Source: RUG705 sp934101175 (GTDB lineage Bacteria > Bacillota_I > Bacilli_A > RF39 > UBA660). Taken from it: a DNA stretch of 64,000 nt. The notes beneath the pieces were generated by a model that searched no databases, was not told the DNA's origin, and saw only the letters and a program-made list of their open reading frames with translations. The stretch is from the NCBI GenBank assembly GCA_934101175.1, contig CAKOQC010000003.1, positions 62,001-126,000 of the forward strand. The letters are read 5' to 3'. Below, piece after piece: positions 50,335 to 60,210 of the stretch. Both the position numbers and the translations under genes were made by a program. How positions within the stretch are numbered: position 1 is the first letter of the stretch; each line of letters begins with the position of its first letter.

Positions 50335-52698
50335 ATGATAAGTTTAAATTGGGTAAGTGATTATGTAGATTTAAAGGGAATAGATCTTAAAAAGTTAGCA
50401 GTAGATGTTACTAAAGCAGGAGTAAATGTAGAGAAAGTTATTACTAATCATATAGATAATTTAGTAATAGGAGAAATAGTATCTTGTAAGGATCATCCTA
50501 ATAGTGACCATTTACATATATGTATGGTTAATGTAGGAGATGAAGTTAAACAAATAGTATGTGGAGCTCCAAATGTAAGAGAAGGACTTAAAGTAATAGT
50601 GTCTTTACCTGGAGCTATATTACCAGGAAATGTAGAAATTAAAGCAGGAAAAATTAGAGGAGAAGAATCTAATGGAATGATATGTGCTTTATTTGAATTA
50701 GGACTTGAAGAGAAGACAGAAGAAAATTATAATAAAGGAATTCATGAATTACCTGATGATGCTCCAGTAGGAGAAGATCCACTTAAATACTTAGGACTTG
50801 ATGATACAATATATGAATTAGATGTACATAAACATCGTAATAATGATTGTTATTATCATATAGGATTTGCTTATGAAGTGGCTACTATCTTAAATAAACG
50901 AGTAGAATTACCTTCAATGGAATATAAAGAAATTGATAAAAGTGTAAAAGATCATTTTAGTTTAAAAGTAGAAACTAGTAAATGTCCTTATTATTTAGCT
51001 AAGATGGTTAGTGATGTAGAAATTAAAGAATCTCCAGAATTTATTAAAAGAAGATTAATATCTGCTGGAATGAGACCTATTAATAATGTAGTAGATATAT
51101 CTAACTATGTAATGTTAGAATTTGGACAACCAATGCACTTCTTTGATAAAGATAAACTTGGAGATAAAATAGTAGTTAGAGATGCAAAAGAAGAAGAAAA
51201 GATAATTACACTTGATGGAAAAGATAGAGTATTAAGTGATTCTGATATCGTTATTACTGATGGGGAGAAAGCAGTATGTATAGCAGGAGTTATGGGAGGA
51301 CTTAATACAGATGTAGACGATAATACAAAGAATATTTTAATAGAGAGTGCAATATTTGATCCTATTAGTATTCGTTATACATCAAGTAGACTTAATTTAA
51401 AAAGTGAAGCATCAATTAGATATGGAAAAGGACTTAACTATGAATATACTTTAATGGCTATGAATAGAGCATGTCACTTATTAGAAAAATATGCTAATGC
51501 TAAAATTTTAAAAGATATGGTAAGTTATGATAAAGTAGATAAAACTCCTAAAGTAGTTAGCTTTAAATCTAGTGAAATAAATAAGATGTTAGGAATAACA
51601 ATATCAGAAGAAGATGTTAAGAAAGAATTAGAAAGATTAGATTTTAAATATACTAAGAAAGGAGATACATTTACTTGTACAATACCTAATAGACGTCTTG
51701 ATATAGATCCATTTGTTAATGATATAGCAGAAGAAATAGGAAGATTATATGGATATCATAATTTAGTATCTACATTACCAGTAGTTCCTATTAGAAAAGG
51801 AGAATATGTAGGAGATGTTAAGTATCGTAAATTAGTTTCTAAAAGACTTAGAAGTCTTGGACTAAATGAAGTAAAGACTTATACATTAGTATCTCCAGAA
51901 AAAGCTAATATGTTTAATTATGAGGGTAAGAGCCAAGTAGTTTTACCTAATCCTATGAGTGTAGATAAATCTGTAATTAGAACTAGTTTATTACCTTCAC
52001 TATTAGGAATATATGATTATAATAAGGCTAGAAGAGTGGATGATATATTTATTTATGAAATAAGTAAGACTTATGATAAGGATTATAATGAAGATACGAA
52101 AATTGGAATACTTATGAAAGGTACTTATCTTGGTGATAAATGGCAAAATAGTAAGATTAAGACAGATTTCTATTTAGCTAAGGGAATAGTAGAGAATATA
52201 TTAGATTATTTAGGACTTAAGAATAGATATAGTTATGAAGTAGGAAATACTTTAGAATTACATCCTGGTATTAGTGCTAAAATTATTCTTGGTAGAGAAG
52301 AAGTAGGTATTATAGGTAGAATACATCCTAGTATTAATAAGGATGAAATATATTTAATAGAATTATCTTTGAATAAACTTATTAAGCCTATTAAGAAGAT
52401 TAAATATAAGGAATCTAGTAAATATCCTGAAATAAAGAAAGATGTATCATTTATTGTTGATAAAGATATTACTTGTAAACGTATTGAAGATATGATTAAG
52501 AAAGCAGGTGGACGTTTACTTACAGATATTAGTTTATTTGATATATATCATAATAGTGATCAAGAGAAATCTTTGGCCTTTACACTTACATTTAAAGATA
52601 ATGATAGAACTTTAACTGATGAGGAAGTAATGGTAGTATTTAATAAGATAATTGAAGAAGTTTCTTCAAAATGTCCTGCTAAATTAAAGAGTATATAG
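50335..52698 (+). CDS. pheT: Phenylalanine-tRNA ligase beta subunit
   Basis: 787 residues with the full domain order: B1/B5 start (MISLNWVSDYVDL), a tRNA-binding OB domain (LVIGEIVSCKDHPNSDHLHICMV), B3/B4 editing region (GMRPINNVVDISNYVMLEFGQPMHFFD), B5 winged domain, B6-B7 catalytic-like core (RLRSLGLNEVKTYTLVSP) and the C-terminal anticodon-binding domain (YPEIKKDVSFIVDKD). The ATG at 50335, one base after the pheS stop, is the standard start. Confidence 0.97.
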   Translation: MISLNWVSDYVDLKGIDLKKLAVDVTKAGVNVEKVITNHIDNLVIGEIVSCKDHPNSDHLHICMVNVGDEVKQIVCGAPNVREGLKVIVSLPGAILPGNVEIKAGKIRGEESNGMICALFELGLEEKTEENYNKGIHELPDDAPVGEDPLKYLGLDDTIYELDVHKHRNNDCYYHIGFAYEVATILNKRVELPSMEYKEIDKSVKDHFSLKVETSKCPYYLAKMVSDVEIKESPEFIKRRLISAGMRPINNVVDISNYVMLEFGQPMHFFDKDKLGDKIVVRDAKEEEKIITLDGKDRVLSDSDIVITDGEKAVCIAGVMGGLNTDVDDNTKNILIESAIFDPISIRYTSSRLNLKSEASIRYGKGLNYEYTLMAMNRACHLLEKYANAKILKDMVSYDKVDKTPKVVSFKSSEINKMLGITISEEDVKKELERLDFKYTKKGDTFTCTIPNRRLDIDPFVNDIAEEIGRLYGYHNLVSTLPVVPIRKGEYVGDVKYRKLVSKRLRSLGLNEVKTYTLVSPEKANMFNYEGKSQVVLPNPMSVDKSVIRTSLLPSLLGIYDYNKARRVDDIFIYEISKTYDKDYNEDTKIGILMKGTYLGDKWQNSKIKTDFYLAKGIVENILDYLGLKNRYSYEVGNTLELHPGISAKIILGREEVGIIGRIHPSINKDEIYLIELSLNKLIKPIKKIKYKESSKYPEIKKDVSFIVDKDITCKRIEDMIKKAGGRLLTDISLFDIYHNSDQEKSLAFTLTFKDNDRTLTDEEVMVVFNKIIEEVSSKCPAKLKSI

Positions 52699-52737
52699 TA
52701 ATAATTAAGAATTAATTATTATATGATGAAACATAAA

Positions 52738-52777
52738 GAAAAGTAAACACGGGAGGGATGTGATTTACTTTTCTTTT
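52738..52777 (+). terminator. pheT terminator
   Basis: GAAAAGTAAA (52738-52747) pairs with TTTACTTTTC (52764-52773), followed by TTTTG. Confidence 0.7.
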
Positions 52778-52812
52778 GATTTAAATAAATATAAAATAAA
52801 AGAAATAGCAAG

Positions 52813-53691
52813 TTATTTTAACTTAGCTATTTCTTCTTTAGTTAGACCAGTAATTTTAGAGATTGTTTCTACTTTGATATTCTCTTCAAGCATCTTTTTA
52901 GCTACTTCGAGATTGTTTTGTTCAATGCCTTGTTCAATGCCTTCTTTGAGACCTTTTTCAGTAGCTTCTACAATTAGAGTGTTATATTCCATTTCACGAC
53001 GACTTAATTTCGTATATAATCTAACCATTTCATTCTCCTCACTTAACATACTCATATTACTCATGAGTGTGTTAGTTGATTTATGGCTCATTATTTGGCA
53101 AGAAATGTTTTTAACATTATCTTTATTATTTGTCGTTAATAATTTACACCAGTTAATGAGATAATCAACTTTTTCACTACCAGTATAACATAAATCTTTT
53201 CCTTTGACTAGATTAATAATGTCGATTCTTAGTTTACTTGTTAAAATGTTTCCGTCATTATCACGTAAATACCAAGTAGTCTTCAAATCATTACCAGTAT
53301 CAAAGTTATTAAACATAATTTGAATAGTGTCATTAATCTTAGAATAGTTAATATCATTAGTTTTAAGTTGTCTTCCATGTATTTTGCATAAATAGACGAC
53401 ATTACGATTAATAACACCATCACTAGCACTATTAGACATTTCAATATTAATCTTTTTACCTAGATAATTTAGTAGTAAATCAACTTCTTTTCTTGAGTCA
53501 TAACGTTCTTCTTTTGAAAGTCTACGAGATAAGATTTCTAGATTACCAATAACCAAATTTAGGGGAATATCTAAATAATTAGAGATAAATTCTTCCAAGA
53601 TACAGATGTTATCTGGATTATTAAAGATTTCTGTGAACATGATATCAAAAGTAAGAGGAATAAGTTCTCCTTCTTTTAAAGTTTCTGTCAT
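52813..53691 (-). CDS. Rpn-family PD-(D/E)XK nuclease, copy 2
   Basis: 292 residues, 16 fewer than copy 1. Residues 1-230 differ from copy 1 at only a few positions (for example Lys to Glu at 7, Gln to Leu in LLNYLGKK), keeping EVDLLLNY...INIEMSN. After GLKEG the G-x-x-x-G run is shorter (GIEQGIEQNN) and the tail is a divergent helix-turn-helix-like segment (LEENIKVETISKITGLTKEEIAKLK). Identical front and divergent tail suggest gene conversion, or selection for tail specificity. AAGGAGGTG precedes the ATG. Confidence 0.85.
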   Translation of the reverse strand: MTETLKEGELIPLTFDIMFTEIFNNPDNICILEEFISNYLDIPLNLVIGNLEILSRRLSKEERYDSRKEVDLLLNYLGKKINIEMSNSASDGVINRNVVYLCKIHGRQLKTNDINYSKINDTIQIMFNNFDTGNDLKTTWYLRDNDGNILTSKLRIDIINLVKGKDLCYTGSEKVDYLINWCKLLTTNNKDNVKNISCQIMSHKSTNTLMSNMSMLSEENEMVRLYTKLSRREMEYNTLIVEATEKGLKEGIEQGIEQNNLEVAKKMLEENIKVETISKITGLTKEEIAKLK

Positions 53692-53910
53692 TTTTTCACC
53701 TCCTTTTCAAAAGACATAATAGCAATTAATTTATATCTTGTCAAAATTATCAAGAGGTTAATTCTTAAGGGAAAATATGGGAAAAAATAACTTGATGTAA
53801 AGAAAATTAGTAAAAACACGAAAAAAGTTAAAGTGAGAGTAAACTTTATAGAGAAAAAATATAACTAAGAGTAAATATTTACTAGAAGCAAACTTATTAA
53901 AAAAAATAAA

Positions 53911-53932
53911 TTTGACAGAAAAATGTGTCAAA
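53911..53932. repeat. TTTGACA inverted repeat in the Rpn flank (copy 2)
   Basis: TTTGACA (53911-53917) and TGTCAAA (53926-53932), identical to 29778-29799. The rest of the 53692-54024 gap is the repeated A-rich flank, then a weak TATACT near 53988 for the next gene. Confidence 0.5.
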
Positions 53933-54024
53933 TAGATATATAGATAAGAGAAATAAAAACATCCTTTTAAAAAAATAATTAGTGTGATATACTTAATATA
54001 TAAGAAAGATATGAGGTGTATTTT

Positions 54025-55299
54025 GTGAAAAAAATAAAGATAGGATTATTATTAGTATCTTTATTAATAGGGTGTTTTGGAATAACAGAAGTAAGAGCTG
54101 ACTGGGCAGATTGTTATACTAAAATGGATGAAGATGTGGCAGTAAGTATAGGAGATACTTTTACTTATAATTTAGGAATAGGTGGAAATACTTATGGCAA
54201 TTTAGTATATGGATTACATTATGTTATTTTATATGATCAGGATATATTAGAACCAGTATCATTAGCAGACGGAGGAGTAGGCTCTTATTATAAATGGGAA
54301 AATATAAGTTCTAATATATATGAAGTAAAGGGGACATTTAATAGATTAGTAGTAGATATTAATACTAATGATAAGAGTAAATATTTAGATGATAATACTG
54401 ATATAAAAGATTTGTTAAAGATAGGGTATGTTAAATTTAGAGTTAAAAATACTAAAAAAACAAGTACTAAAATTATGTTATATCAGACATATAAAGAAGA
54501 TATAATTCAAGGAAGTTTTTATAATTCATCATCATCATTTTATTATTCATATAATGATTATATTGGTAATAAACAATCACCTTGTTATACAGATATTACA
54601 ACATATATAAATTTATATAATAAAGATAGTGATGCTACATTAAAGAATTTAAAAATTAAAGAAGTAGATATAAGTCCTAAATTTGATAAGAATACATTAA
54701 ATTATAAAGCAGAAGTATTAAATGAGATAGACACTATTAATATAGAAGCTGTTTGTAATGGAAGTAATTGCCAAGTAAAAGGAAATGGAGAGCAGAAATT
54801 AGAAGTAGGAGATAATACTTTTTCGGTAGAAGTAATATCAGAAAGTGGAAATTCACAAATATATACTATTAAAATAAATAGAAGAGAAAAAGTAGAAGCT
54901 TATTTAAAAGATTTAAAAGTTAAGAATAATAAATTATCACCTGAGTTTGATTCTTTGAATACGGAATATTTAGTATTTGTAACATCTGATATAGAAAAAT
55001 TAGACTTATCATATATAACAAATGATGAGTTGACAAAAGTTAAAATAGTAGGAAATAATAAGTTTGTAACAGGGAATAACTTAGTAGAGATAATAGTTAC
55101 AAATAATGATGATGATAGTAAAGCAGAAAGAAAATATCATATTAATGTTATAAAGGAAAAAGCAGAAGATACTACTATAATGGATAATAATAAGAAGATA
55201 ATAGAAAGACAGAAAATAATAATTATTATAGTTAGTAGTATGCTCATTGTTAGTAATATTATATGGATTATAAAAGTAGTAAAAATGAAGAGAAGATAG
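54025..55299 (+). CDS. Secreted, C-terminally anchored protein with cadherin-like beta-sandwich domains
   Basis: 424 residues, with a GTG start placed by GAGGTG seven bases upstream. A signal peptide (KKIKIGLLLVSLLIG...VRADW) is followed by a cohesin-like beta domain (about 25-200), two Cadherin-like beta-sandwich repeats of the PF12733 type (ATLKNLKIKEVDISPKFD...LNYKAEV; AYLKDLKVKNNKLSPEFD...TEYLVFV), and a C-terminal transmembrane helix with a basic stop (IIIIIVSSMLIVSNIIWIIKVVKMKRR region). It is exposed at the surface; the ligand is unknown. It is followed by a PAP2 gene 11 bp later. Confidence 0.82.
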   Translation: MKKIKIGLLLVSLLIGCFGITEVRADWADCYTKMDEDVAVSIGDTFTYNLGIGGNTYGNLVYGLHYVILYDQDILEPVSLADGGVGSYYKWENISSNIYEVKGTFNRLVVDINTNDKSKYLDDNTDIKDLLKIGYVKFRVKNTKKTSTKIMLYQTYKEDIIQGSFYNSSSSFYYSYNDYIGNKQSPCYTDITTYINLYNKDSDATLKNLKIKEVDISPKFDKNTLNYKAEVLNEIDTINIEAVCNGSNCQVKGNGEQKLEVGDNTFSVEVISESGNSQIYTIKINRREKVEAYLKDLKVKNNKLSPEFDSLNTEYLVFVTSDIEKLDLSYITNDELTKVKIVGNNKFVTGNNLVEIIVTNNDDDSKAERKYHINVIKEKAEDTTIMDNNKKIIERQKIIIIIVSSMLIVSNIIWIIKVVKMKRR

Positions 55300-55310
55300 G
55301 AAGTAATAGA

Positions 55311-56045
55311 ATGAAGAAGAAAAATATAATTATAAGTATAGGATTAGTATTAATAGCTATTATATATACAGTACTAGTTAAAGTAGTAGATGTTTCTATG
55401 ATAGGGCCTGAAAATTCTTCAGTAGGATTTTCACATATAAATGGATTATTTCATAATTTGATAGGAAGTAATATGACAATATATAAAATAACAGAAATAT
55501 TAGGAATAATACCACTACTTATGGCAATGGGATATGCTTTAATAGGAGGAATGGAACTTATTAAAGAGAAAAGTCTTAAGAAAGTTAGATTAGAAATATA
55601 TACTTTAGGAGGATTATATGTAGTAGTATTAGTATTATATGTATTCTTTGAGAAGTGTATTATTAATTATAGACCAATACTAATAGATGGAGTACTTGAA
55701 GCATCTTATCCATCATCACATACACTTATGGCTTTATGTATATGTATGAGTGCAGTTATCGTTAATAAAAGAATGTTTAAAGAAAATGTTGCTAATATCT
55801 TAAATAAAATATCAATAGGACTTATGATAATGATAGTACTTGGAAGATTATTATCTGGAGTACATTGGTTTAGTGATATTCTAGGAGGAATAATTATATC
55901 TATTAGTTTATTATATATATTTAATAGTATTATAATGATAATACCTAGTCATAATAAGAAAGATAAGAAGAATATAGATAAGATAAAAGAAGATGAATTA
56001 TTAATACCTATTAAGGATGAATATATAAATAAAGAAGAAAGTTAG
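55311..56045 (+). CDS. PAP2-superfamily membrane phosphatase
   Basis: 244 residues, six transmembrane helices. The catalytic motifs are KCIINYRP (C1-like), YPSSHTLMAL (C2, catalytic His) and GRLLSGVHWFSDILGG (C3). It dephosphorylates lipid phosphates such as undecaprenyl pyrophosphate or phosphatidic acid. AGGAAGT sets the ATG at 55311. It shares an operon with the cadherin-like-domain protein and has a terminator just after the stop. Confidence 0.88.
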   Translation: MKKKNIIISIGLVLIAIIYTVLVKVVDVSMIGPENSSVGFSHINGLFHNLIGSNMTIYKITEILGIIPLLMAMGYALIGGMELIKEKSLKKVRLEIYTLGGLYVVVLVLYVFFEKCIINYRPILIDGVLEASYPSSHTLMALCICMSAVIVNKRMFKENVANILNKISIGLMIMIVLGRLLSGVHWFSDILGGIIISISLLYIFNSIIMIIPSHNKKDKKNIDKIKEDELLIPIKDEYINKEES

Positions 56046-56064
56046 TAGAGATACTAGCTTTTTA
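56038..56064 (+). terminator. Terminator after the PAP2 gene
   Basis: AAAGTTAGTA, GAGA loop, TACTAGCTTT (one mismatch), then TTTATTT. Confidence 0.7.
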
Positions 56065-56087
56065 TTTAGAAAAATAAGTAAAACTAT

Positions 56088-56116
56088 TTTACAATTAGAA
56101 TAATTTATTATATAAT
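56088..56116 (+). promoter_or_regulatory. Promoter of the hybrid-kinase operon
   Basis: TTTACA (56088-56093), 17 bp, TATAAT (56111-56116). Confidence 0.7.
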
Positions 56117-56149
56117 TAAGATAATAGATGATAGTATAGGAGTGGTAAT

Positions 56150-58033
56150 ATGGCAAGTTCTTTTTTTGCAGGAACAGGATTAACGATATGTGCATTAGTA
56201 TTTTTAACATTGATAATAATTCTTATAAGTAGTAAACTTCAGTCAGATTCAGCAGAAAGTAAAATATATTTAGCTAACTTATATTTAACGGTAGTTTTAC
56301 TTATTTTAGAATTATTAACGACAATAACAATACCTAAAAGGGATAGTATACCTAGACTTAATGATATACTATGTGAAGGATATGTATTCTTATCGATTGT
56401 ATGGGAAGAATTATTTGTAGCATATACATATTTTTTGTTACATAAAGATAAAAAAATGGTTTTTGATAAGAGATTTTATAAAAGAGTAATATTGTCAACA
56501 ATAGGAGCATTAATGATACCAATATTGATAGTGGCATTACTTGATGTATCATATGATGGAGGAATGCCAGGCGAGCCTTGGGTAATTGTAGGGGGAGCAA
56601 TTAATATATTACATTTATTTAGCTTTGTAGGAGCTATTAGTATTATAATGATATTTATTTCTAAGAAAGATGCTATTAAGAATCTTTATATATCACCACT
56701 TATATTTGCTTTTATAGTATTTTGTTTATCATTTGTATTACAAATGTTATTAGGATTTAAAATTAATGAATCTGCCTTTATGTTCTCACTAATAATGGTT
56801 ATATTATACTTTACGGTAGAATCTCAAGATAGTAAATTAATGGAAGTAGTAGAAGAAACTAAAAAAGAAGCAGAACATGCTAATAAAGTTAAGACAGAAT
56901 TTCTTATGAATATATCACATGAAATTAGAACACCACTTAATACAATACTTGGATTTAGTGAAGCATTATTAGAAGAAAAAGAATTAACATTTCAAAGAGT
57001 TAAGGAAGACTCTACTAGTATACATATAGCTAGTATTAACTTACTTAATCTAATTAATAATATCTTAGATATATCAAGAATAGAATCAGGAAAAGAAAAG
57101 ATAGAAGAAAAAGATTATAGTATGGAAAATGTTATATTTGAAGTTAATAGTTATATACCTAGTAGAATTAATAAAAATGACCTTAAATTTTCAATAAATG
57201 TAGCAGAAGATATACCAAGAGATTTGTATGGAGATTCTAGTAAGATATATAAAATAATTATATCAGTATTATCTAATGCAATAGAATATACTAATTATGG
57301 AGAAGTTAAACTTGATATAGATAGTAAGATGTTAGAAGATGGATACTGTGAACTTAAATTCCATATTTCTAATACAGGACATGCTATGAAGATAGAGAAT
57401 TTTGAGAAAGATTATTATGATTTTGTACAACTTACTCAAGATGATGAAACAACTTTTGATAGTACCTTGTTAGGACTTATTATAGCTAAGAGATTAGTTA
57501 CTTTATTAGGTGGAGAGATGGAGTTTATTAATGAACAAGGAAAAGGAACACAATATATAATTAGAGTTAAACAAAGAGTAACTAGTGCAAATAAGATAGG
57601 AAATATCTTTGATAGTAAGAAATCATTAGTATCTAGAAGTATTGATATGATAGATTGTACTGGAAAGAAAGCTTTGATAGTAGATGATAATAAAGTTAAC
57701 TTAAAAATAGCTGCTAGATTACTTGAAAGATATAACTTTGAAATAACAGAAGCTAATAGTGGAGCAGAATGTATAGAACTAGTTAAAAATAATAAATATG
57801 ATATTATGTTTCTTGATCATATGATGCCAGAAATGAGTGGGGTAGAAACACTACAAACATTAAAACAATCAGGATATAAAATACCACCAGCAATAGCATT
57901 AACTGCTAACTATTATAACGGATTAAAAGAAGAATACTTAGCACAGGGATTTGTAGATTACTTGGCTAAACCAATTGAATTTAGAGAACTTAACAGAATT
58001 ATAGATAAAGTATTTGAGAAAGATAATACGTAG
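56150..58033 (+). CDS. Hybrid histidine kinase-receiver protein with degenerate ATPase domain
   Basis: 627 residues: seven transmembrane helices (to about 220), HisKA (FLMNISHEIRTPLNTILGF, His present), HATPase, then a C-terminal receiver (KALIVDDNKVNLK, FLDHMMPEMSG, ALTAN, YLAKPI). The HATPase N box is SNAIEYTNYG, but G1 reads SNTGHAMK instead of D-x-G-x-G, and G2 reads STLLGLIIAKRL instead of GTGLGL. ATP binding is therefore doubtful, and it may depend on its intact tandem neighbour. No output domain follows the receiver. It is first in an operon with the next kinase, 14 bp apart. Confidence 0.85.
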   Translation: MASSFFAGTGLTICALVFLTLIIILISSKLQSDSAESKIYLANLYLTVVLLILELLTTITIPKRDSIPRLNDILCEGYVFLSIVWEELFVAYTYFLLHKDKKMVFDKRFYKRVILSTIGALMIPILIVALLDVSYDGGMPGEPWVIVGGAINILHLFSFVGAISIIMIFISKKDAIKNLYISPLIFAFIVFCLSFVLQMLLGFKINESAFMFSLIMVILYFTVESQDSKLMEVVEETKKEAEHANKVKTEFLMNISHEIRTPLNTILGFSEALLEEKELTFQRVKEDSTSIHIASINLLNLINNILDISRIESGKEKIEEKDYSMENVIFEVNSYIPSRINKNDLKFSINVAEDIPRDLYGDSSKIYKIIISVLSNAIEYTNYGEVKLDIDSKMLEDGYCELKFHISNTGHAMKIENFEKDYYDFVQLTQDDETTFDSTLLGLIIAKRLVTLLGGEMEFINEQGKGTQYIIRVKQRVTSANKIGNIFDSKKSLVSRSIDMIDCTGKKALIVDDNKVNLKIAARLLERYNFEITEANSGAECIELVKNNKYDIMFLDHMMPEMSGVETLQTLKQSGYKIPPAIALTANYYNGLKEEYLAQGFVDYLAKPIEFRELNRIIDKVFEKDNT

Positions 58034-58047
58034 GAAGGAGGAATATA

Positions 58048-59907
58048 ATGTTTACATATGGATTATTAATAACAATAGGTAGTTTAGCATATACAATTGT
58101 TTTAGCATTAGTATACTTTTCTAAGAAAAGATTATCACTTATTAGAAATAAATTATATTTTTCCTTATTAGTATCAATTATCCTATTTGAATGTACAGAA
58201 ATAATATCAATAGTATTACTAAAATATGTAAATATAGATATTATTACAATAGTATCATGGAGATTTCACTGGTTAATAGGAATATTTATATTTGGACTTC
58301 TTTATGTATATTGTAAGACCTATATTAGAAATATTAGAGTATATACATTAAAAGAATTATTTGCTAAGAGTAAAAAACTTCCTATTATGATGATATTTTT
58401 AGGTATATTTATGATAATATATATATTCTTACCATTTGAAGGATTAGATATTAATAATTTGACATTTATACCAGGACTTACAACATATATAGTAGGAGCA
58501 GCATTTATATTTATAGTAATACTAATAGTACATGATTTACTTAAATATCATAAATATACTAGTAATAAAATACAATTTTCAGTATGGATAATGTTAGTTA
58601 TTACAGTTATTATTGTATTCTTTCAATTAATATTCCCATACATATCATTTGTACCATTTGGATTTACCTTAGAAGCATTATTTATGTATTTTATGGTAGA
58701 AAATCCAGATTTGGAAACGATTAATGAATTACAAAATTTAAAAGAAGATGTAGATAGAGCTGGAAAAGCTAAATTAGACTTTCTATTTAATATGTCACAT
58801 GATATAAGAAGTCCAATGAATGCAATAGTAGGATTTAGTAACTTCTTATGTAAGATGACAACTTTTGATGAAAAACAAGTAAGAGAAGATATAGAAAATA
58901 TTAAAGTATCAGGAAATAACTTAGTAGATATAATTAATAATATCTTAGATATATCAAAGATAGAAACAGGAGAAGAAAGCTTACAGTTAAAAGAATATTC
59001 ACTTAATAATCTAGTAAGAGATTTACCTAATGTAATTAATGCTAGAATTGGAGAAAGACCAATAAAACTAATTATGAATGTAGATCAAAATATATCAGCT
59101 AAATTATATGGAGATTCTACTAAAATATATCAAATACTTATGAATATACTTACCAATGCAGCTAAATATACAGAAGTTGGTAGAATTAAAATGGAAGTTA
59201 CTAGTACTAAAGATAGAGAATATGAAGTATTACATTTTAAAATATCAGATACAGGATATGGAATAAAACCAGAAGATTACAATAAACTATTTACTAAATT
59301 TAATAGATTAGATGATGCTACTAATAAAGAAATAGAAGGAACAGGATTAGGATTAGTTATTACTAAGAAATATGTCGATATCATGGATGGAAAAATATGG
59401 TTTGAAAGTGAATACGAAGTAGGAACAACATTCTATATAGATATTCCACAAAAAATAGTAGATAGTAGAACATTACAAGAAGCAGGTAATCAAATAGAAC
59501 AAGAAATAGAAAATAAAACATTAGATTGTTCTAATTATAGAATACTAATAGTAGATGATAATAGACTTAATGTAAAAGTAGCAGTTAGATTATTAGAAAA
59601 ATATAACTTTAAAATAGATTGCCTATATTCAGGAAAAGATTGTGTATATAAAATAAAAGAAGGAATACATTATGATCTAATATTTATGGATCATATGATG
59701 CCAGAAATGGATGGAATAAGAGTATTACATATAATACAAAAACTAGATGATTATTACATACCACCAGTAATAGCACTTACCGCTAATGCCATGAATGGAA
59801 TGAGAGAAATGTATCTAAAAGAAGGATTTGCAGATTACATATCAAAACCAATAAAAGTAGAAGAATTAGAAAGAATAATAAACAAATACTTTGGAAATAG
59901 AAAATGA
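58048..59907 (+). CDS. Hybrid histidine kinase-receiver protein, intact
   Basis: 619 residues with the same plan as the gene before: about seven transmembrane helices, HisKA (FLFNMSHDIRSPMNAIVGF), HATPase with complete boxes (NILTNAAKYTEVG, SDTGYGI, GTGLGLVITKK), and a receiver (YRILIVDDNRLNVK, MDHMMPEMDG, ALTANAMNG, ISKPI). The pair arose by duplication. A second phosphotransfer protein and an output regulator must be encoded elsewhere. A strong AGGAAGGAGG precedes the ATG. Confidence 0.9.
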   Translation: MFTYGLLITIGSLAYTIVLALVYFSKKRLSLIRNKLYFSLLVSIILFECTEIISIVLLKYVNIDIITIVSWRFHWLIGIFIFGLLYVYCKTYIRNIRVYTLKELFAKSKKLPIMMIFLGIFMIIYIFLPFEGLDINNLTFIPGLTTYIVGAAFIFIVILIVHDLLKYHKYTSNKIQFSVWIMLVITVIIVFFQLIFPYISFVPFGFTLEALFMYFMVENPDLETINELQNLKEDVDRAGKAKLDFLFNMSHDIRSPMNAIVGFSNFLCKMTTFDEKQVREDIENIKVSGNNLVDIINNILDISKIETGEESLQLKEYSLNNLVRDLPNVINARIGERPIKLIMNVDQNISAKLYGDSTKIYQILMNILTNAAKYTEVGRIKMEVTSTKDREYEVLHFKISDTGYGIKPEDYNKLFTKFNRLDDATNKEIEGTGLGLVITKKYVDIMDGKIWFESEYEVGTTFYIDIPQKIVDSRTLQEAGNQIEQEIENKTLDCSNYRILIVDDNRLNVKVAVRLLEKYNFKIDCLYSGKDCVYKIKEGIHYDLIFMDHMMPEMDGIRVLHIIQKLDDYYIPPVIALTANAMNGMREMYLKEGFADYISKPIKVEELERIINKYFGNRK

Positions 59908-59965
59908 CAAAATATAAAAAATAAATATAATTAAATTATAAAGATAATAAAAAGGAGGCAAGGAT

Positions 59966-60196
59966 ATGGATACTAAACTTAACGTTACAAGCGAAACAGG
60001 AGATAAAATAACAATAGATGTAATAGATATATTTAATAATGAAAAAGAAGGAAAAGAATATATACTATATACAATAGATAATGATATATATGCATCATTA
60101 TTAGAAGAAACTAAAGATACATTCATGCTAAAGACAATTACAAGTGATGAAGATATGGAACTAATAAAGAAAAGAATTAACGAATTAGTTTCATAG
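59966..60196 (+). CDS. DUF1292-type small protein
   Basis: 76 residues. The pattern (beta strands ending in a GKEYILYTIDNDIYASLLEE stretch, then SDEDMELIKKRINEL) fits the DUF1292 family, small cytoplasmic proteins widespread in Firmicutes, of unknown function. An AAAGGAGGC ribosome binding site is present. It lies 58 bp after the second hybrid kinase and 14 bp before a coiled-coil gene, probably in one transcript. Confidence 0.75.
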   Translation: MDTKLNVTSETGDKITIDVIDIFNNEKEGKEYILYTIDNDIYASLLEETKDTFMLKTITSDEDMELIKKRINELVS

Positions 60197-60210
60197 AAGG
60201 GGGATATATA

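Larger units (their letters stand above)
52811..53953. repeat. Rpn repeat unit, copy 2
   Basis: About 1.14 kb, matching 28630-29820 through the nuclease gene and about 260 bp of 5' flank. The gene tail differs, while the flank and the first 230 codons are nearly unchanged. The two copies lie about 24 kb apart in the same orientation. Confidence 0.8.
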
